From Mytilisepta virgata (Eukaryota > Mollusca > Bivalvia > Mytilida > Mytilidae), in assembly GCA_028015205.1 (NCBI GenBank), contig CM051511.1:6820001-6884000 (forward strand): a stretch of 64,000 nt of DNA, written 5' to 3'. Under the pieces are notes generated by a model. That model was not told the DNA's origin and ran no database searches. It was given only the letters and a program-made list of their open reading frames with translations. Positions 28,916-40,545 of this stretch are shown here, piece after piece (the first letter of the stretch is position 1; every line of letters starts with the position of its first letter). Both the position numbers and the translations under genes were made by a program.

Positions 28916-29872
28916 ATCTCTATGAATATGGCTACATTCTGCTTTTTATCTTAAAAGCTGACCACCAATTAAAGCGTTAAAAAATATAAAAACCATGTGA
29001 ACGATTCCTTTATCAGTCTATATTAAGACGAATTACTATTTTGAAAGAGTCTTTTTGTCTTTAGTAAATGACCACCTATCCTGATTGAGATTCGAATGTA
29101 CTTGTACTTACCGACCACATGAACATGCTTCATTGATTTAGAAAATTATCTTAAGAAACCTAAACCAAATCAACCAAGCAGTCTATTTGTTGTTCGGGCC
29201 TTTTTAGTTTTAGTTGCTGCAAATAATTTGGTAGATTTTATAACCCCAAATGTATAACCCTCAATAGTCATTGCTGAGCAAATACAAAAATGCCAAAATA
29301 ACCAAAAGGGATAAAGCTAATGACATCTATGCACGAGGGGGATACCCCCTACTGTTAACAAATTATGCAACAGTAAATTTAAATTATCAGTTTCGGGCTA
29401 GTATCAAAATACTAGCAAATCAGTTTGTGATACCCTTGGTGATTTAAAGGTAGAGTTTCAGCACCCTTAAAGGTTTTAATATGAGCGTACAGTTTGTACC
29501 AGAAGAAGATTAATCTACAATGCGCATTGTACACAAAGGAAGGAATTTGAAGCATAAATGTGTTTTATTTATAACAGTTTATCTCTGTATCTAATAGCGT
29601 GTCTTCGAATAAATTTTCTACTTCTTAGCAATACCAACAATGTAAAATTATACAAATAGGTATTTCCAGAGAGGATTTCGTTTGATCTTAATTCTGCAGT
29701 GCATTATTACAGTATACGATTTTAAAAATGAATAAAAATCACATTAAAACAAGATAAATTTATCAACAAAAAAAAAAAAAAAAAACTTTGCAGCACTATA
29801 TCATGTATATGTATATTTAAAACTTTCATCAGTGATGACAAAAAGATATGCATTGAAAAGGAGTCAACCAAA
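28916..29872. repeat. Segmental duplication, copy 1
   Basis: This ~957-bp block is repeated in direct orientation at 30596-31562. Both contain ATCTCTATGAATATGGCTAC near the start, 'GCACGAGGGGGATAC' in the middle and AAAAGGAGTCAACCAAA at the end. Divergence is moderate with many small indels. No coding potential. Confidence 0.85.
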
Positions 29873-30595
29873 TGGTACATTCTAATCTTTTTTTATATGT
29901 TATGCCACGATAGAAAAATCATCTATCATACTTATATGTATTTTAAAAATGTAACTGGGATGTTTTGTCATGATTTATCATAATTTTATACACATTATAC
30001 CCATTATAACGAATTTGACGGTTCAAATACAAACCAAAATTACGATAAATAGTTTCTTCGCTTTTCAGTTTTCTTTTTCTGTCATTTACGTCCTTCATGT
30101 GTTACAGATACATTACAATGATGAGATTACATCAACCTCGGTAACTACGTATGATATATTTTATCGTTAGCAGCATCAAAATTGTGTCCATTTATTTAGC
30201 TCATTTGTCTACTAGTAGTGTTAAGGTAGGAGGTACCGAAATCCGTTAAATTACCTATTTTTATGAAATTTTACTTGGAGGTAGAATAAAGACGTTCATT
30301 CTATGTATTTTCACCTGTGTATGCCAAAACTTAAAACACCATATTACGGGAAGTATTAAAAACTTAATGTAAACCGAACTTTCAACAACAGCTACGGTAA
30401 ATCGCCTTTTTGATAGCTTTTGTTAATGTTTTGCAGGCAGAGATTTTCCCCGGAATTGCGTTCCTTCTGTGTTGCTTTGTAATTTGTATATCTTTGTTAA
30501 TTCGCTATATTCATAATAACATATATTTCACCGATATCATCTTAGCATAAAAAATAACCTGTAATTTTCTCATTTGAACTTTTTGTATTCCTTCT
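29873..30595. other. Spacer between the duplicated blocks, nothing recognised
   Basis: AT-rich sequence without a recognised feature. Confidence 0.5.
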
Positions 30596-31562
30596 AATTG
30601 ATCTCTATGAATATGGCTACATTCTGCTCTTCACGTTAAAAGCGTTAAAAAAAAACTAAAAACCATGTGAATGAAATTTATCGGTCTTTATATTAAATGA
30701 ATTACTTTTTTGAAACAATCCTTTTTGTCCATAGTTAATGACCACCTATCCTGCTTCAGATTCGAATATACTACATGAACAATATTCATACTTTAGAAAA
30801 TGATCTTAAACCTAAACCAAATTTACAAACCAGTCTATAACTTGTTTGGGCCTTTTTAGTTTTGATTCTCAAAATAATTTGGTAGATTTTACGACCCCAA
30901 GTGTATAACCCTCCACATTAAGCATTTCTGAGCAAATACAAAAATGCCAAAATGACCAAAAGCCAAAAGGGGTAAAGCTAATGCCATCTATGCACGAGGG
31001 GGATACTCCCTACTGTTAACAAATCATTCCACAGTAAATTTCATGTATCAATTTCGGACTAGTATGAAAATAATATCAAATCAAATCAGTTTGTGATACC
31101 CTTGGTGACATAAAGGTATAGTTTAAGCACCCTTAAAGGTTTTGATATGAACTCACAGTTTGTACCAGATTAAGATTAATCTACAATGCACATTGTACAC
31201 AAAAGGAAAACATTTGGAGCCTGAATCTGTTTTATTTATAACAGTGAATCTCTGTATCTAATTGGGTGCCTTCCAATAAATTTTCTTCTTATAAGGAATA
31301 CCAACAATGTAAAATTATACAAATAGGTATTTCCATAGAGGATTTTGTTTGAAAATATATCATCATTCGTGTATATTTAAACTTCTTCAATCTTAATTCT
31401 GTAGTGCATTACTTCAGTAAAAGATTTTAAAAATGAATAAAAATAACATTAAAACAAAATAAATTTATCAAAAAAACTTGGCAGCATTATATCATGTACA
31501 TGTATATTGAAACTTTCAGCAGTGATTAAAAAAAGATATGCTTCGAAAAGGAGTCAACCAAA
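30596..31562. repeat. Segmental duplication, copy 2
   Basis: Direct repeat of 28916-29872, offset about 1.68 kb, with an extra insertion near 31340-31380 relative to copy 1. Confidence 0.85.
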
Positions 31563-32660
31563 CTCAGTCAAGCTCATCATGCAGTACACATTCTGTCATA
31601 GTGAATCATTACTGATTCTATTTTGACCTTTTATGTGAATGAGTAAAAATAAGAGGTAAAATGCATCATCCGGACGGAAAATCTATTCCCCATGAATCTT
31701 ATGTGGTCTTTTCAAAGAATATAAGCTGCTTACTTCCATCTTTACAGCTGTGAAAACGGGCGTCCAAAATTATAGTGACACTTGCTATGTCAGGAATGAC
31801 TTTAATCAGATGTGGATTGTGAAGATTTCGAAAGAACTTGCAGAAAATCTAACATCCGTATCTCTTTCTTCATGTACATATGTAACAGCATTAAACCGTT
31901 TGATTTCTCTACTCTCTATACTACCAGTCCACATCCGAAGCTAAAAGAAAGACTGAAGATTAAAATTTATCGCTTCTTTTTTAGATAAAAATGGAAACCC
32001 AGGAACAGCAACTGACCTATTCAACATTCCCAATATTTCGTGTCCTTTTCGTGTGCGTGTTTCATTCGCCCCGTGTACTCGTTGATTTGATTTGTACACG
32101 ATTTTAATTGACAACTAGCATGTGGTATTAGACGATCGTGTATCAACGAAGTTGACACGAACTGAATCGTGTGCACACTATAGTATCGTGTCGATACTAT
32201 ACGATCGTGTGGACATGAACGATGGTGTTAATTCTTTTCCCTATCGAATTCGTAAAATATTTTATGCGTTATTTAGTACCTATAAATATTGAATATAAAA
32301 CTACTAGTTTTTAAATATGACGATAAATTTAAATTTTAAGTAAGAACTATTACCTTGTAAACAGAATCTGGTAATCTTAATAACAAATATTTAAACCATA
32401 CTATACAGATGCTAAAAATGTATAATTTAATTATAGATTTGATTTTAACTGCAACATCTACCAAATATCGTTTAATTGAAAATAACTTTTCCCTGAATGC
32501 TTTTAAATGTTTTACTTTATTTTTTTTTATTTCAAGTCTTAGAAAAATTAGCCGCTTATTTATTACAACTACAGCAGTAAGTATTTTAATTCTGTATTTG
32601 ACATTTTTTTAAACAATGTGAAACAATGTCGTAAGACTTTAATTGTAATGAATTTAATCT
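31563..32660. other. Non-coding stretch with GATCGTGT motifs
   Basis: No gene was recognised. At 32128-32225 the motif (G)ATCGTGT/ACACGAT recurs several times in both orientations around 'ACTATAGTATCGTGTCGATA', forming a small cluster of imperfect palindromes of unknown meaning. Confidence 0.4.
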
Positions 32661-33069
32661 GGCTGATTCCCCGAACGTCAACTTTTCTAAGGTCAAAGAA
32701 CATTTTTCCCCTTCATTAAACCTGATTAAGGGGTCCATTTAAGGGTTAAACAATTACTTTTACAGGTAAAAAAAATCACCTGAGTTTTGTTTTATCTGTG
32801 TTGCAATAATTTTCTCTTAATTATATATGTATCAAATTAATTAATATGTTCTTTGTTGGTGTAGCTTCCATTTAGATGTTGGATTAAAAGGAAGATACAC
32901 ATATAAATTACTAATAGTTTATTTCATTTGAATAATTAATAATGCTTTCATATTATAAACACATATTGTATGACAAATTATTAGTTGATGGAACAATAAA
33001 TACAATAAAATTCACAGAAACAAACCACTGAAATGTCTATCTAGCACACAATAAAGCACTGAAATTCAA

Positions 33070-33480
33070 CAAAAAAAGTTTTGGAGTTTGTTTTCGGCGA
33101 ACCCTTTAGAGTGTTGATTTGACTGAGTTAAATGTTGGTAGACGCTGAATGACTGTTTTAGAAATATCATCCCATTCTTGGTCTCGGAGTTTGTTTAGTT
33201 CCTCCTCATAAAGTGATGGAATTGGTCTAATTTCTACCAGACAACTCTGGTTTATTTTGCCAAGAATTTGTTTACTGACGACTACAGTTGAGTCTGCTGG
33301 GTGATTGTGTAGTTGTCTGCCAAATCCAACTGGTATGCTGTTTAGGGTTGTCAGAGAACCTGAACAGTTAGATACTGTACATCTCCAGTTCTGTCACCAT
33401 TTTTACGTACATGTCTGTAGACATAGCCTTTGTAGGCTAGATTCTGCCCTTCCTTTCTATTGTAATAAAACTGACAGCAA
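33070..33480 (-). pseudogene. FLYWCH zinc-finger / MULE transposase N-terminal fragment
   Basis: On the minus strand, RKEGQNLAYKGYVYRHVRKN is followed by a frameshift near 33385, then NWRCTVSNCSGSLTTLNS and HNHPADSTVVV, matching a FLYWCH zinc finger (WRC..C.G, then HNHP). It continues with LYEEELNKLRDQEWDDISKT and VIQRLPTFNSVKSTL, then an in-frame TAA, then RVRRKQTPKL. This linker resembles those between FLYWCH and MULE transposase domains; the catalytic DDE domain is absent. The position inside matching TIRs supports a deleted MULE copy. Confidence 0.75.
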
Positions 33481-33867
33481 GTTGTGCATTTGCCATCTTT
33501 AAACTATGTAATGAAAAACTGAAGTTTTGTTCAGTTATATACTTAAACATAGCTTGATCACCTGAGTCAAATCTGAAATATGTTCACTTTGCAAAACTTA
33601 AGCTTGGAAGCTGAACATAAAATATGCATCAAGGAATTAATAATTTACTTAATCATACAATAATTAAAAGGTGAAATGAGTAATAAAAAATTTATTTTCT
33701 TTAAGTTATTAATTTCGTTGAGTTTTAAGCAGTGGTGGTTCATTTTTAAAATGTTTCGATAGTAAAATATATAAAGTATTTTATTCAAACTTATAAATTT
33801 ACTTCAAATACTTATTTCTTTAATTTTGTTTTATTCCAAATTATATATATTTTTTTAAATAATATCC

Positions 33868-33895
33868 TCATATATATATATATATATATATATAT
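33868..33895. repeat. (TA)n microsatellite
   Basis: About 14 TA dinucleotides within the MULE remnant. Confidence 0.9.
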
Positions 33896-34039
33896 ACACC
33901 CCTAATGTACCCCAATTGAATACACTTTAATTGCTAAAACAACAACATGTATCAATTATGATTTTTAAAAAGTTGACGTTCGGGGAACACACCTTTAATC
34001 TAACGGCATTAGTACATCAAACGTAAGAAATAGTTAATG

Positions 34040-34166
34040 AGTGTCATGCTCCACGGTTATTTTAAAATGGGTAGACATTATATTTACTTTTATATTTTAC
34101 ACGAATCGTTAGCGAGATGTAAAATATTGACAAATATAATGCCTACCCATGTTAAAATAACATAGG
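34040..34166. repeat. ~125-bp imperfect palindrome
   Basis: 'GGTTATTTTAAAATGGGTAG' near 34054 has an inverted partner 'CTACCCATGTTAAAATAAC' near 34143, and ATTTTACA.../TGTAAAAT pairs across the centre. It may be a foldback MITE. Confidence 0.7.
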
Positions 34167-34438
34167 GCATAGCACGAATGAAATATTTCGATTCAAATAC
34201 AACAATATGACAGCAATGTCGATTTTAACAAGGCGCTTTCGACTGTCAAACCATTTTGCGTGAAATTTATCGTTGTTGTATTTCGAGCTTTGCTAAATGT
34301 AAGATACATTCAGTAAGATGGAAGAATATAACTTTGAAACTTTATTTTATCAACAAAATACAACAGTTCAGTGATTTCATGTGAGCTTAGCGCTTCTCGT
34401 CAACACTGCATTGTGCACATGTGCCAATAATATTAATT

Positions 34439-34478
34439 TTGTTCTATTTAAAACACGGTTGTGTTTTAAATAGAACAA
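34439..34478. repeat. Perfect 18-bp hairpin
   Basis: TTGTTCTATTTAAAACAC, a GGTT loop, then the exact reverse complement. No U-run or other terminator context is recognised; it is possibly one end of a foldback element together with the palindrome at 34040. Confidence 0.85.
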
Positions 34479-37321
34479 GCGGCACGTTAGAATCATACAA
34501 TAAACTATGTGTAAACGTCGTCACCACGCAGATATTATCAAGTTCAGAATACACTAAGGAGTAGCCTTTCTAACTTAAAAAAATGAACCTTTATTAATAA
34601 GTACATGAAAAAAAAATTCTTATTGTTTCCAGTGTACATATTCATAATTATTCCAAAAACCTTAAATCACCGTTCCTACAATGGTGAAAAATAGTAGCAA
34701 AATATTGCCAAGTTCTTTGTATTTATGATCAAAGTTTGAAGTTGCTAAAAAGACTTGTACAAGACTTACTAGACTGACATTTCCTTAGGCTCCTTATACT
34801 GTTCGAACAGCTCAGTATATCCTGTTAAAATTTGAAACATACTATCTTTCAATGGTCAACTAAACATCAATGCTAAACATATAACTTCAACTCCTATGTT
34901 CATATTTATTTGTGTTTTAAGTTAATGAAGTTTACCCTTGACTTAATGAGAAGCATCAAATAAAAAGGCCTAAAAGGTGTCAGTTGTTTATCGTTTATCA
35001 GTTTTCACTACCTTACCATTTAACAGGTGAACTATGGTGATTTGTTTGAAGAAGCAGTACACCATGTGGAAGAATTAATCCTGTTATATACTAAGTGTAA
35101 TCTATTAGATCGACGTCGAACTATTTTAGAATTTTTTAATAATTCTCAATATGAATTTAGTTCTTCATATATAAATATCCTTAACATTTAGCAATGTCTC
35201 TCTGATAGTGATGAAAATGAAAAGATAAATGCGACAATGAAACAAAGTTCTTTGAGATGGCCATGGAACTATTTGTAGCACAATCACGTAAATGTCCCAT
35301 ACTCCCATCCCGAAGAAAAGAAATGCCGTCTTTAAATGGTACATGCAGAGTTTAAAAAATTCTAGTTGACCCCCCCCCCCCCCCCCCCCCCCCCGGAAGT
35401 TTACGGTACGTCTGAACACCGCATAGCTCGATTTAAGTACACTTAGCCTTCTAAAAAGCAATTAGCAGGTATTGTGAGTGATTTTGACTATCTTTTTTTT
35501 ACATTTTTTATTATAACTAAAGCACAAAAACACTTACGTTAAATTTCGGGATATAAATTTTTAGATATAACGAAGATATTTCACTTTTTCTTGACACACG
35601 CCGCATTCCTTCAAGGTATCACCTGGATTAATTACCTCATGAAGCTGAACGAATAAACAATTATTACCTTGATATTACCAATCATTTGTAAATTAGGAAC
35701 TTTCTTTCATCTTTTAAATGTTGCTTAAAATGTGTGTTACTGATTTACACGACGTATGGTTTCTTCAGACAAAAGCAGTGAAAAGAATTTTCTAAAGGTA
35801 GAGTAATTCAAAACAAAATTCGAACACCCCAAAAAATTTACCAGATCATTAATTCTGTTTCGAATATATTAAGTTGCTATAGCACTATCATTTATGAGAT
35901 GTGGCGTACTTAGGATTCAGTGAAACCCATTATTCCAAACTTTGAGAAGCACCTAGAAAGACTTGAGTGAGGTAATTGATAAAATACATTTTCAATGACA
36001 CGTTTATGAAATGAGATTCTTCATAACATATTATTTGAAATTGCAAATGATTTCGTTAAACATTTGTTGTTTTTTTCAGAATGAAAAAAAATCTGAAAAA
36101 TAACTGTACAACGATATGTGACTGAAATATGATTTCTCATGATAAATTGCATATAATTCTGCCATCAGTATTTCATAAGTGATAACAATAGATGGCATGT
36201 TCCTTACCAGTCTGATGGTTTATTAATTAATGTATTAATTAAAAAACCCGTCTGATAATCTGGCAGAATTTCGGCACATGCCAAAAAAAAAAAAAAAATA
36301 GTGTAATAACTTCAATATTCATAAAAATTCTTGAACCATATTTTAATGTATTGTTTTTAGGTTTTATTTATTACAAAAATGTAAAATTACTAAACTTTTC
36401 AACTCCAATTACCTCGGGACAAGATTTACACACAGGATATATCTTATGGAGGCATTGACAATATTTTGAATATACACAGGGTGTAAAGGTGAATAGTTTA
36501 TCTCACCATTCTTACAACATGGGTTTATACTGTGTTATACATGCAAGTTCGAATGAAATGATACAATAATGACTACAAAAAATCTTAAAAATACGTAGAT
36601 TTTGAAAAGAATGAATTTTAAACTTTGTCTAAAAATTATATTTTTAACCCTTTACGCAAAAACGGACAATCCTGCAGTGACGGATCCAAGCGGGGGTGTA
36701 AAAAACGGACAATCCTGCAGTGACGGATCCAGGCGGGGGTGTAAGGGGCATACGCTTATCTTTTAAAAAATGTTATATTTCCTGTATTTGAAGAGGTACA
36801 CTTATTGGAAAATGTCACTGAGAGTTGTATTACTAAGACATATTTGTCATTTTCCCAATTAAGGAAGAAATTACTAGAATTGGCTTCCTATTTCGGTATT
36901 TTTGGTTGAGTACTTCTTATTTAATATAAGTTTGGTTTTTGGTCTTCCAAATGTTTCGGTTTTACTGCTGTTGATGAGAGGTAACTCCTTCAAATGCGTC
37001 GTATACAGCAAATAGTATAAATTTACTATATCTAATATTAGTATCTTTGGATTGTTATCTGAATATTATGGACCCCCATATATAAAAAACCCATTATTCC
37101 GATTTTAAGAATAAAGCTTCATTTTCAATCATTTACAAAATTGCTAATTATGCTGATTACTCATGTTTAAAATCTTTTGACCGTAAATGAATCCATCCCT
37201 CAGTCTGGTGGATTATTTCATTTTATATTGTTCTTTAGCTTACATAGTTACTTACACATTATGCCCAAATGAATTAATGCAATATAATGTGTTTAGTTTT
37301 CATGCCGATACTTCATTCCAG
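34479..37321. other. AT-rich intergenic or intronic sequence
   Basis: It contains a 25-base C run (35370-35394), a 42-bp tandem duplication of 'CCTGCAGTGACGGATCCA' (36661-36742) and one copy of a ~63-bp repeat (36996-37058) shared with 45591-45651. An open frame after an AG at about 35027 is discussed under rejected items. No convincing gene was seen. Confidence 0.45.
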
Positions 37322-37402
37322 GTCGCTCAGCATCATTATCAACAGCCAACAACATACCCAATGGATTTGGGCATAGACATGCAGCAAACCATGCTGAAGT
37401 AG
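37322..37402 (+). CDS. Candidate terminal exon of an unrecognised gene
   Basis: After a CAG acceptor at 37319-37321, an open stretch encodes VAQHHYQQPTTYPMDLGIDM then QQTMLK and TAG. The composition (Gln, His, Pro, Met-rich, non-repetitive, GC higher than the neighbourhood) looks like real protein sequence, such as the C-terminal tail of a regulatory protein. AATAAA follows at 37626-37631, about 225 bp after the stop. No upstream partner exon was identified, so the gene would have a long intron; the sequence directly upstream of the acceptor is intron-like. I do not recognise the family. Confidence 0.35.
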   Translation, partial: VAQHHYQQPTTYPMDLGIDMQQTMLK

Positions 37403-38212
37403 TATCAAAGCAGATCATGAACCAAGTTACCAAATGTTGCTAAGAGGAAGTCAGACCGATCCATACAATATTTATAGAGGAACTCAACAAATTTGGATCA
37501 AAATATTTTTTTAATATCAGGCGGAAGCAAAACATTTTTTCAACTCATTTCAAAATCAAACCTTTTTTTACTGAATTTTTTAGAACAATTTTTACTAACA
37601 TTTTACTAGCAAAAAAAGAAAAGAAAATAAATCTTTCGAAATTATTTTCAAGGGACCAGACATTGAACAGTTTGGCCACAATTACTAAAAATACCCAGAA
37701 AATCAACAAAAATATTTTATATTGGTACTCTTCTTTGAAACCTCATGGTCAATAGGCAGCAAACATTGATGAATTGGTCTCTGAATGATGTCTTACTGAG
37801 ATTTACAACATATTAATAAAATTTTAATATATGTTTTGAAACAATCATACAAAAGCATACAAACGATCCATGTAGTATACACCAGTCTCAGAAAGACAGA
37901 AAATCTCAATCTTCACAGCTTTCTTGCTAAAAAATAACTTACAAAAATAATGATATCTCATCTACTTAAGGGAGATACTAACAAGTTTTTCCCAAAAGTG
38001 CTTATATTTTATTTAAAATTATAAGTATCACCTATCATTGCTAAAACTTACCATCTTTGTAAATTTTCAAAATCTCACCGTTAACAGGAGTATGTCTCAC
38101 TCCTGATTATCTCGGATTGAACACTTGTAGGTCTAAAGAGCTATACAAGTTCAGCATGGCGGGTGTCCTGCAGGAAGCAAAGACTGTTTACTCTTCCGGA
38201 GCACCTGAGTCT

Positions 38213-38370
38213 ACCCAGGTTTTTTGGTGGGGTCCATGTTGTTCATATGTTTTTAGTTTTTAATTGTAGTGCATGTATTGTTTTGATCTTGTCTTCGTTG
38301 TTCTCCGGAGTTTGTCAGTTTTTACGATTTTTCTTTCCTTTGAATATCCCTTTGGTATTTCTTGACTTTA
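38213..38370. repeat. Dispersed repeat, inverted copy at 57995-58152
   Basis: The segment GGTGGGGTCCATGTTGTTCA through CCTTTGGTATTTCTTGAC is matched in reverse complement about 20 kb away inside the intron of the secreted-protein gene. It is probably a SINE-like or retroelement tail; no tRNA-like head was seen. Confidence 0.8.
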
Positions 38371-38399
38371 CTTCTAGAATCAAATGAACAACTTACTCT

Positions 38400-39342
38400 T
38401 GAACTATAGAGATAAATCTGTAAACCAATATTTTGGCAATTCACTTATTGAATAGTAAGAATACGCATATCATTTCTCTGAAGTGCCTATTGGATATTGA
38501 ATGGATATTGGACATTATGGGAAAATGTATTTAAAATTCCTGTTCTGAAAAACAATTGAATAGATTGACACCAAGTTTAATGGTCTGGATTTAATACCTA
38601 TGAGGACAGTTTCATTTTACTAGCAGTCATTACTGACAGGCCCCCAAAGGTTCTTTCAGGTTTGATAAATTTCGAAGATCTCCTGCTTTGAAATTACTAG
38701 GGTTATAAAATCGAAACTTGTCATGAATGATCATTGCAATGGTGTTACCTTGATGCCGACTGGAAATTCAAGATTGCTGAAAGGCTAATGCGGACTTTTT
38801 TTAACATTGCAGTCTTACGAAATGTACATAGTATTTAAAATTCTTGGTCTGACGAACAATTTTATAGAATATTATGAAACTTGGTGGAAGTGATACTTAT
38901 GATGAGCCGAATAATCGTATTGTACTTTTGTAGCATTCTACTATCAAACATAGCCATAAGGTCCCGAAAGTTTTCTGTTGGGCTGAATTTCAAAGATTTT
39001 CTGAAACTATTTGAACAATGGATTCGAAGGCTGTCATGAATGAATACTGCATGGTACTAAACTGTCAATTGTACAACCAAATATTGTTGTCAGTGCCCGA
39101 ACATGTTAAATGGGTTTTCTGGTTGGTTTAATTTTCAAGATCTTCTGTGAAAAACTTTTTCCCATACGATATAAACTTATCATAAACCATCATTGCAAGG
39201 TACTATCCCAGAGTTGTTACTTTGTTCCAAGATGGCTGACACTGAATACTGTACTTACTTAACATTGGCCATACATGTGGATCTTTTATAATTATGTCCA
39301 TTGACACCAAATTTTAACATGGATGTCAAATAAAATCCAGGT
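38400..39342. repeat. Diverged tandem repeat with GGTGAG tail
   Basis: Related blocks containing 'TCATGAATGATCATTGCAAT' (38714), a similar block at about 39035 and another at about 39180 (CATAAACCATCATTGCAAGG) end in CCAGGTGAGCAATACAGGCC (39336-39355), the same tail type as the repeats in the GAPDH introns. Confidence 0.55.
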
Positions 39343-39735
39343 GAGCAATACAGGCCCCTACCACCCTCTCATTTTATTCATAACAAATCGGTTGGTCCTA
39401 AAGTTGAGATCAGTTCTAACCTCTTAATTATTCTGTCAAAGAGTCTAGAAGTGTCTAGAATCATTTTAGAACAGTTCCAGGGTAGAACCAACCCTGTCAT
39501 AAATGGTTCTAAGGTAGGACCGTCATAAATGGTTCTAGGGTAGAACTGTCATAAATGGTTCTAGGGTAGGACCATCCAGAATGGTTCTAGAGTAGAACAT
39601 TCATAAATGGTTCTAGGGTAGAACCATTCAGAATGGTTCTAGAGTAGAACATTCATAAATGGTTCTAGGGTAGAACCATTCAGAATGATTCTATGAGAGA
39701 ACTGTAATAAATGGTTTTAGGGTAGGACCGTCCAT
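39343..39735. repeat. GGTTCTAGGGTAGAACC minisatellite, array 1
   Basis: About 10 units of 25-26 bp with core GGTTCTAGGGTAGAACC, which is self-complementary (GGTTCTA/TAGAACC), follow a ~100-bp leader beginning GGTGAGCAATACAGGCCCCT. Units vary mainly between CATAAAT and CAGAAT spacers. Confidence 0.9.
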
Positions 39736-40069
39736 TTTCATATCCGATAACTCTGTATTGATTATGGCACATATTCCTCACCTTCGCTTTTTCCAAACTT
39801 TTAAAAACATTATTTTTAAATATGTAGTAACATTTCACATCGATTATAATTTCAATGTATGGAATTATGACAATAATTAATAATATTGAATTAATGACAA
39901 ATTCATACAAAACCCACAAGAAAAACGAATTATCGTTCTTGTTAAAATATGTGTGATTTTTATCTGAAGTAAATTTACATGTAAAGAAATTTGTTCTCCG
40001 TAACATGTTGTGTGTTTCATGTAATAATAACTAATTAACTTTTGACATGTATTTTGTACCTTGACTGTC

Positions 40070-40545
40070 CGGTGAGCAATACAGGCCCCTACGACCCTCT
40101 CATTTTACTCATAACAAATCGGTTGGTCCTAAAGTTGAGATCAGTTCTAACCTCTTAATTATTCTGTCAAAGAGTCTAGAAGTGTCTAGAACCATTGTAG
40201 AACAGTTCCAGGCTAGAACCAACCCTGTCATAAATGGTTGTAAGGTAGGACCGTCATAAATGGTTCTAGAGTAGAACTGTCATTAATGGTTCTAGGGTAG
40301 GACCACCCAGAATGGTTCTAGTGCAGAACTGTCATAAATGGTTCTAGGATACAACCGTCCAAAATGGTTCTAGGGGAGGACTGTCATAAATGGTTGTTGG
40401 GTAGAACCATTCAGAATGGTTCTACGGTAGAATTGTCCAGAATGGTTCTAGGGTAGAACTGTCATAAATTGTTCTAGGTTAGAACCGTCCAGAATGGTTC
40501 TAGACTAGAACTGTCATATAAATGGTTCTAGGCTAGAACTGAGTC
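40070..40545. repeat. GGTTCTAGGGTAGAACC minisatellite, array 2
   Basis: The same leader (GGTGAGCAATACAGGCCCCT, then CATAACAAATCGGTTGGTCC) and about 14 units of the same minisatellite, offset about 730 bp from array 1. Leader and array were therefore duplicated together. The 330 bp between the arrays is unrelated AT-rich DNA. Confidence 0.9.

Larger units (their letters stand above)
32661..33993 (-). mobile_element. MULE-type DNA transposon remnant with TIRs and 8-bp target duplication
   Basis: TTCCCCGAACGTCAACTTTT (32667-32686) is perfectly inverted near 33968-33987. The outer six bases (GGCTGA versus GGTGTG) also partly match, giving TIRs of about 26 bp starting GG. TTTAATCT flanks both sides (32653-32660 and 33994-34001), an 8-bp target duplication typical of Mutator-like elements. 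It carries a transposase fragment. Confidence 0.82.

Noticed and set aside
31750..31944. 64-codon frame after a TTTACAG
   Set aside because: No ATG context, domain or donor; composition not convincing.
35027..35191. Open stretch after an AG acceptor (VNYGDLFEEAVHHVEELILL and onward)
   Set aside because: About 55 codons without a stop and plausible composition, but no good donor, partner exon or family; phase does not fit the exon at 37322.
35370..35394. 25-base C run as a possible functional quadruplex/i-motif
   Set aside because: Single homopolymer without context; could be a sequencing or assembly length artefact.
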